Source: Isoptericola sp. AK164 (GTDB taxonomy: Bacteria > Actinomycetota > Actinomycetes > Actinomycetales > Cellulomonadaceae). Taken from it: a stretch of 64,000 nucleotides of DNA. The position numbers and the translations under genes are program-made. Numbering within the stretch: position 1 is the stretch's first letter; each line of letters opens with the position of its first letter. The notes under the pieces were generated by a model, which saw only the letters and a list, made by a program, of their open reading frames with translations, did not search any database and was not told where the DNA came from. Below are positions 62,981-64,000 of this stretch, piece by piece. The stretch covers positions 2,542,001 to 2,606,000 of the forward strand of contig NZ_CP119106.1 in the NCBI RefSeq assembly GCF_029643425.1. Reading direction: 5' to 3'.

Positions 62981-63601
62981 TCAGTACCCGAACATCAGGT
63001 GGTCGAGGGCGTAGAAGTCCCGGAGCCGGTCCTCCAGCTCGGGGCTGATCCGCACCTCGCGACTGGACACGCCGCTGGTCTTCTCGCTCGTCCGGTCACG
63101 TCCCACGTGGGGCGGCAGGTCGAACCCGTGCTCGGCGTTGAGGCGCTCGACGACGGCGTCCAGCCCGTCCTCGAACGCGAAGACCTCGGCACCGGGCACG
63201 AGGTACTCCGCCTGCGGGCGGATGTGGTTGCCCAGCACGAACGGGTTCTCCTCGTACCGGGCCAGGATCTTCCGGGCCCAGCGGTCCACCGCGCGCTCGG
63301 AGGTGTCCACGTCGGTGCCGCGCCGCCAGACGTACTCCGAGCGGAAGCGCGCCAGCGGTTCGCGGACCACCATGAACACGGCCTCGAAGGACTCCAGCAC
63401 GAAGTTCTCCTGGAGCATCTCCCCGTGCATGTGCTGCGGCGTGCACCAGCGGAAGTTGTTGAGCGTGCCGGGCCCGATGCGCCCGTCGTGGTACGCGATC
63501 TGCCAGCCGGCGGCCTTGAAGTGGTTCTCGATCGACGACCCCCCGGTCTTGGGGACGTGGATGAAGAGCACGCCACGGCCGTCCTTGGTCAAGATCGGCA
63601 T
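62981..63601 (-). CDS. Sulfotransferase, type B (second copy)
   Basis: 206 residues. PAPS loop VLFIHVPKTGGSSIENHF, TPQHMHGEMLQ, FMVVREPLARFRSEYVWRRG, NPFVLGNHIRPQAEYLVPGA and the C-terminus LRDFYALDHLMFGY. Its motifs and length match the 60494-61120 product almost throughout, which indicates a local duplication. ATG 63601 has GGAAAGG upstream. It lies downstream of cysN, with a hairpin between them. Confidence 0.85.
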   Translation of the reverse strand: MPILTKDGRGVLFIHVPKTGGSSIENHFKAAGWQIAYHDGRIGPGTLNNFRWCTPQHMHGEMLQENFVLESFEAVFMVVREPLARFRSEYVWRRGTDVDTSERAVDRWARKILARYEENPFVLGNHIRPQAEYLVPGAEVFAFEDGLDAVVERLNAEHGFDLPPHVGRDRTSEKTSGVSSREVRISPELEDRLRDFYALDHLMFGY

Positions 63602-63663
63602 GGGCTGGGACCTTTCCTCAGTGCCGCGAGCCACGACGGACACCTCGGCCGGACGTCATGACA

Positions 63664-63695
63664 GGTTCCTCGGCACCGACCGGTGCCGAGGAACC
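63664..63695 (-). terminator. Hairpin after cysN
   Basis: A perfect 15-bp inverted repeat (63664-63678 with 63681-63695) about 20 bases after the cysN stop on the minus strand. It may limit read-through into the sulfotransferase genes. Confidence 0.65.
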
Positions 63696-63713
63696 GTCTG
63701 TTCAGGGGATCGT

Positions 63714-64000
63714 TCAGGACGCGTGCGGCAGGCCGCCGATCATCCCGGCGGCGACGGTCTTGTTCGTCGACTCGTCGACCAGGATGAACGAGCCCGTCTG
63801 CGGGTTCTGCTGGTACGGGTCGACGAACAGCGGCTGCGTGACCCGGAGCTGGATGCGGCCGATCTCGTTGAGCTTGATCTCGGTCGCCTCCTCGTCGCGG
63901 TGCAGCGTGTTGACGTCGACGCGGTAGTTGATGTCCTTGACCATCGCGCGCGCCCACCGGGTCGTGTGCTTGATCGCGTACTTCTTGCCCGGGACGAGCG
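63714..64000 (-). CDS. cysN: Sulfate adenylyltransferase subunit 1 (3' end only)
   Basis: The last 95 codons of a gene that continues beyond the window. The visible protein runs LVPGKKYAIKHTTRWARAMV, DINYRVDVNTLHRDEEATEI, NEIGRIQLRVTQPLFVDPY and ends GGLPHAS. This is the C-terminal beta-barrel region of CysN, the GTPase subunit that with CysD makes adenosine 5'-phosphosulfate. The product is the precursor of PAPS, the donor for the four sulfotransferases beside it. Whether cysD and an APS kinase lie upstream cannot be seen. Confidence 0.88.
   Translation of the reverse strand, partial: LVPGKKYAIKHTTRWARAMVKDINYRVDVNTLHRDEEATEIKLNEIGRIQLRVTQPLFVDPYQQNPQTGSFILVDESTNKTVAAGMIGGLPHAS

Overview
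The window is one continuous stretch of very GC-rich, gene-dense DNA from a Gram-positive actinobacterium. Gene content and order point to Micrococcales, probably a Cellulomonas/Promicromonospora-type genus (inference). Evidence: a fused 2-oxoglutarate decarboxylase of the Kgd type, a mycothiol-type SigR/RsrA pair, MtrA-MtrB-LpqB, a 24-residue bL37 ribosomal protein, and many GTG starts and translationally coupled genes. I saw no rRNA, tRNA, CRISPR array, prophage or intact insertion sequence.

Layout. 1-7.7 kb: kgd (5' end outside the window), aldo/keto reductase, aldose epimerase, a GDSL-like protein without its catalytic residues, a DUF4097 protein and bL37. 7.7-20.9 kb: rsrA-sigR, a GlxA-type regulator, small membrane and lipoproteins, DoxX, aroA-rsgA, hisN, a DUF6912/CpaE-like/SAF cluster, an excisionase-type HTH protein, a LysM protein and an Rv3235-family protein. 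20.9-32.9 kb: secA, a CPA2 antiporter, YcaQ, hpf, comF, lpqB, mtrB and mtrA. 33-40.6 kb: a coupled operon of membrane protein, DUF4129, DUF4350, MoxR and DUF58, followed by SpoIIM and RDD genes. 40.6-45.4 kb: a TetR-controlled ABC exporter and ahcY. 45.5-53.4 kb: tagD, an acyltransferase, proVWX, a YoaK-like protein and a gamma-glutamyltransferase-like protein. Genes from rsrA to ahcY recall the mycobacterial Rv3221A-Rv3248c order, with insertions.

53.5-64 kb looks like a cell-surface glycopolymer locus. It holds an acyltransferase with an SGNH domain, a CDP-glycerol glycerophosphotransferase fused to a GT4 glycosyltransferase, a GT2 glycosyltransferase, four sulfotransferases in two paralogous pairs, and the 3' end of cysN, which activates sulfate. 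With tagD nearby, the simplest reading is a sulfated and possibly O-acylated, glycerol-phosphate-containing wall polymer. This is the most unusual part of the window.

Non-coding signals. A near-perfect SigR-type promoter lies upstream of sigR and could drive a longer SigR isoform. Two 64-bp palindromic elements sit at convergent gene ends. A 26-bp palindrome lies between tetR and the ABC exporter. Several start codons lie six bases after a TANNNT -10 hexamer, which suggests leaderless mRNAs. Two divergent gene pairs have overlapping -10 elements.
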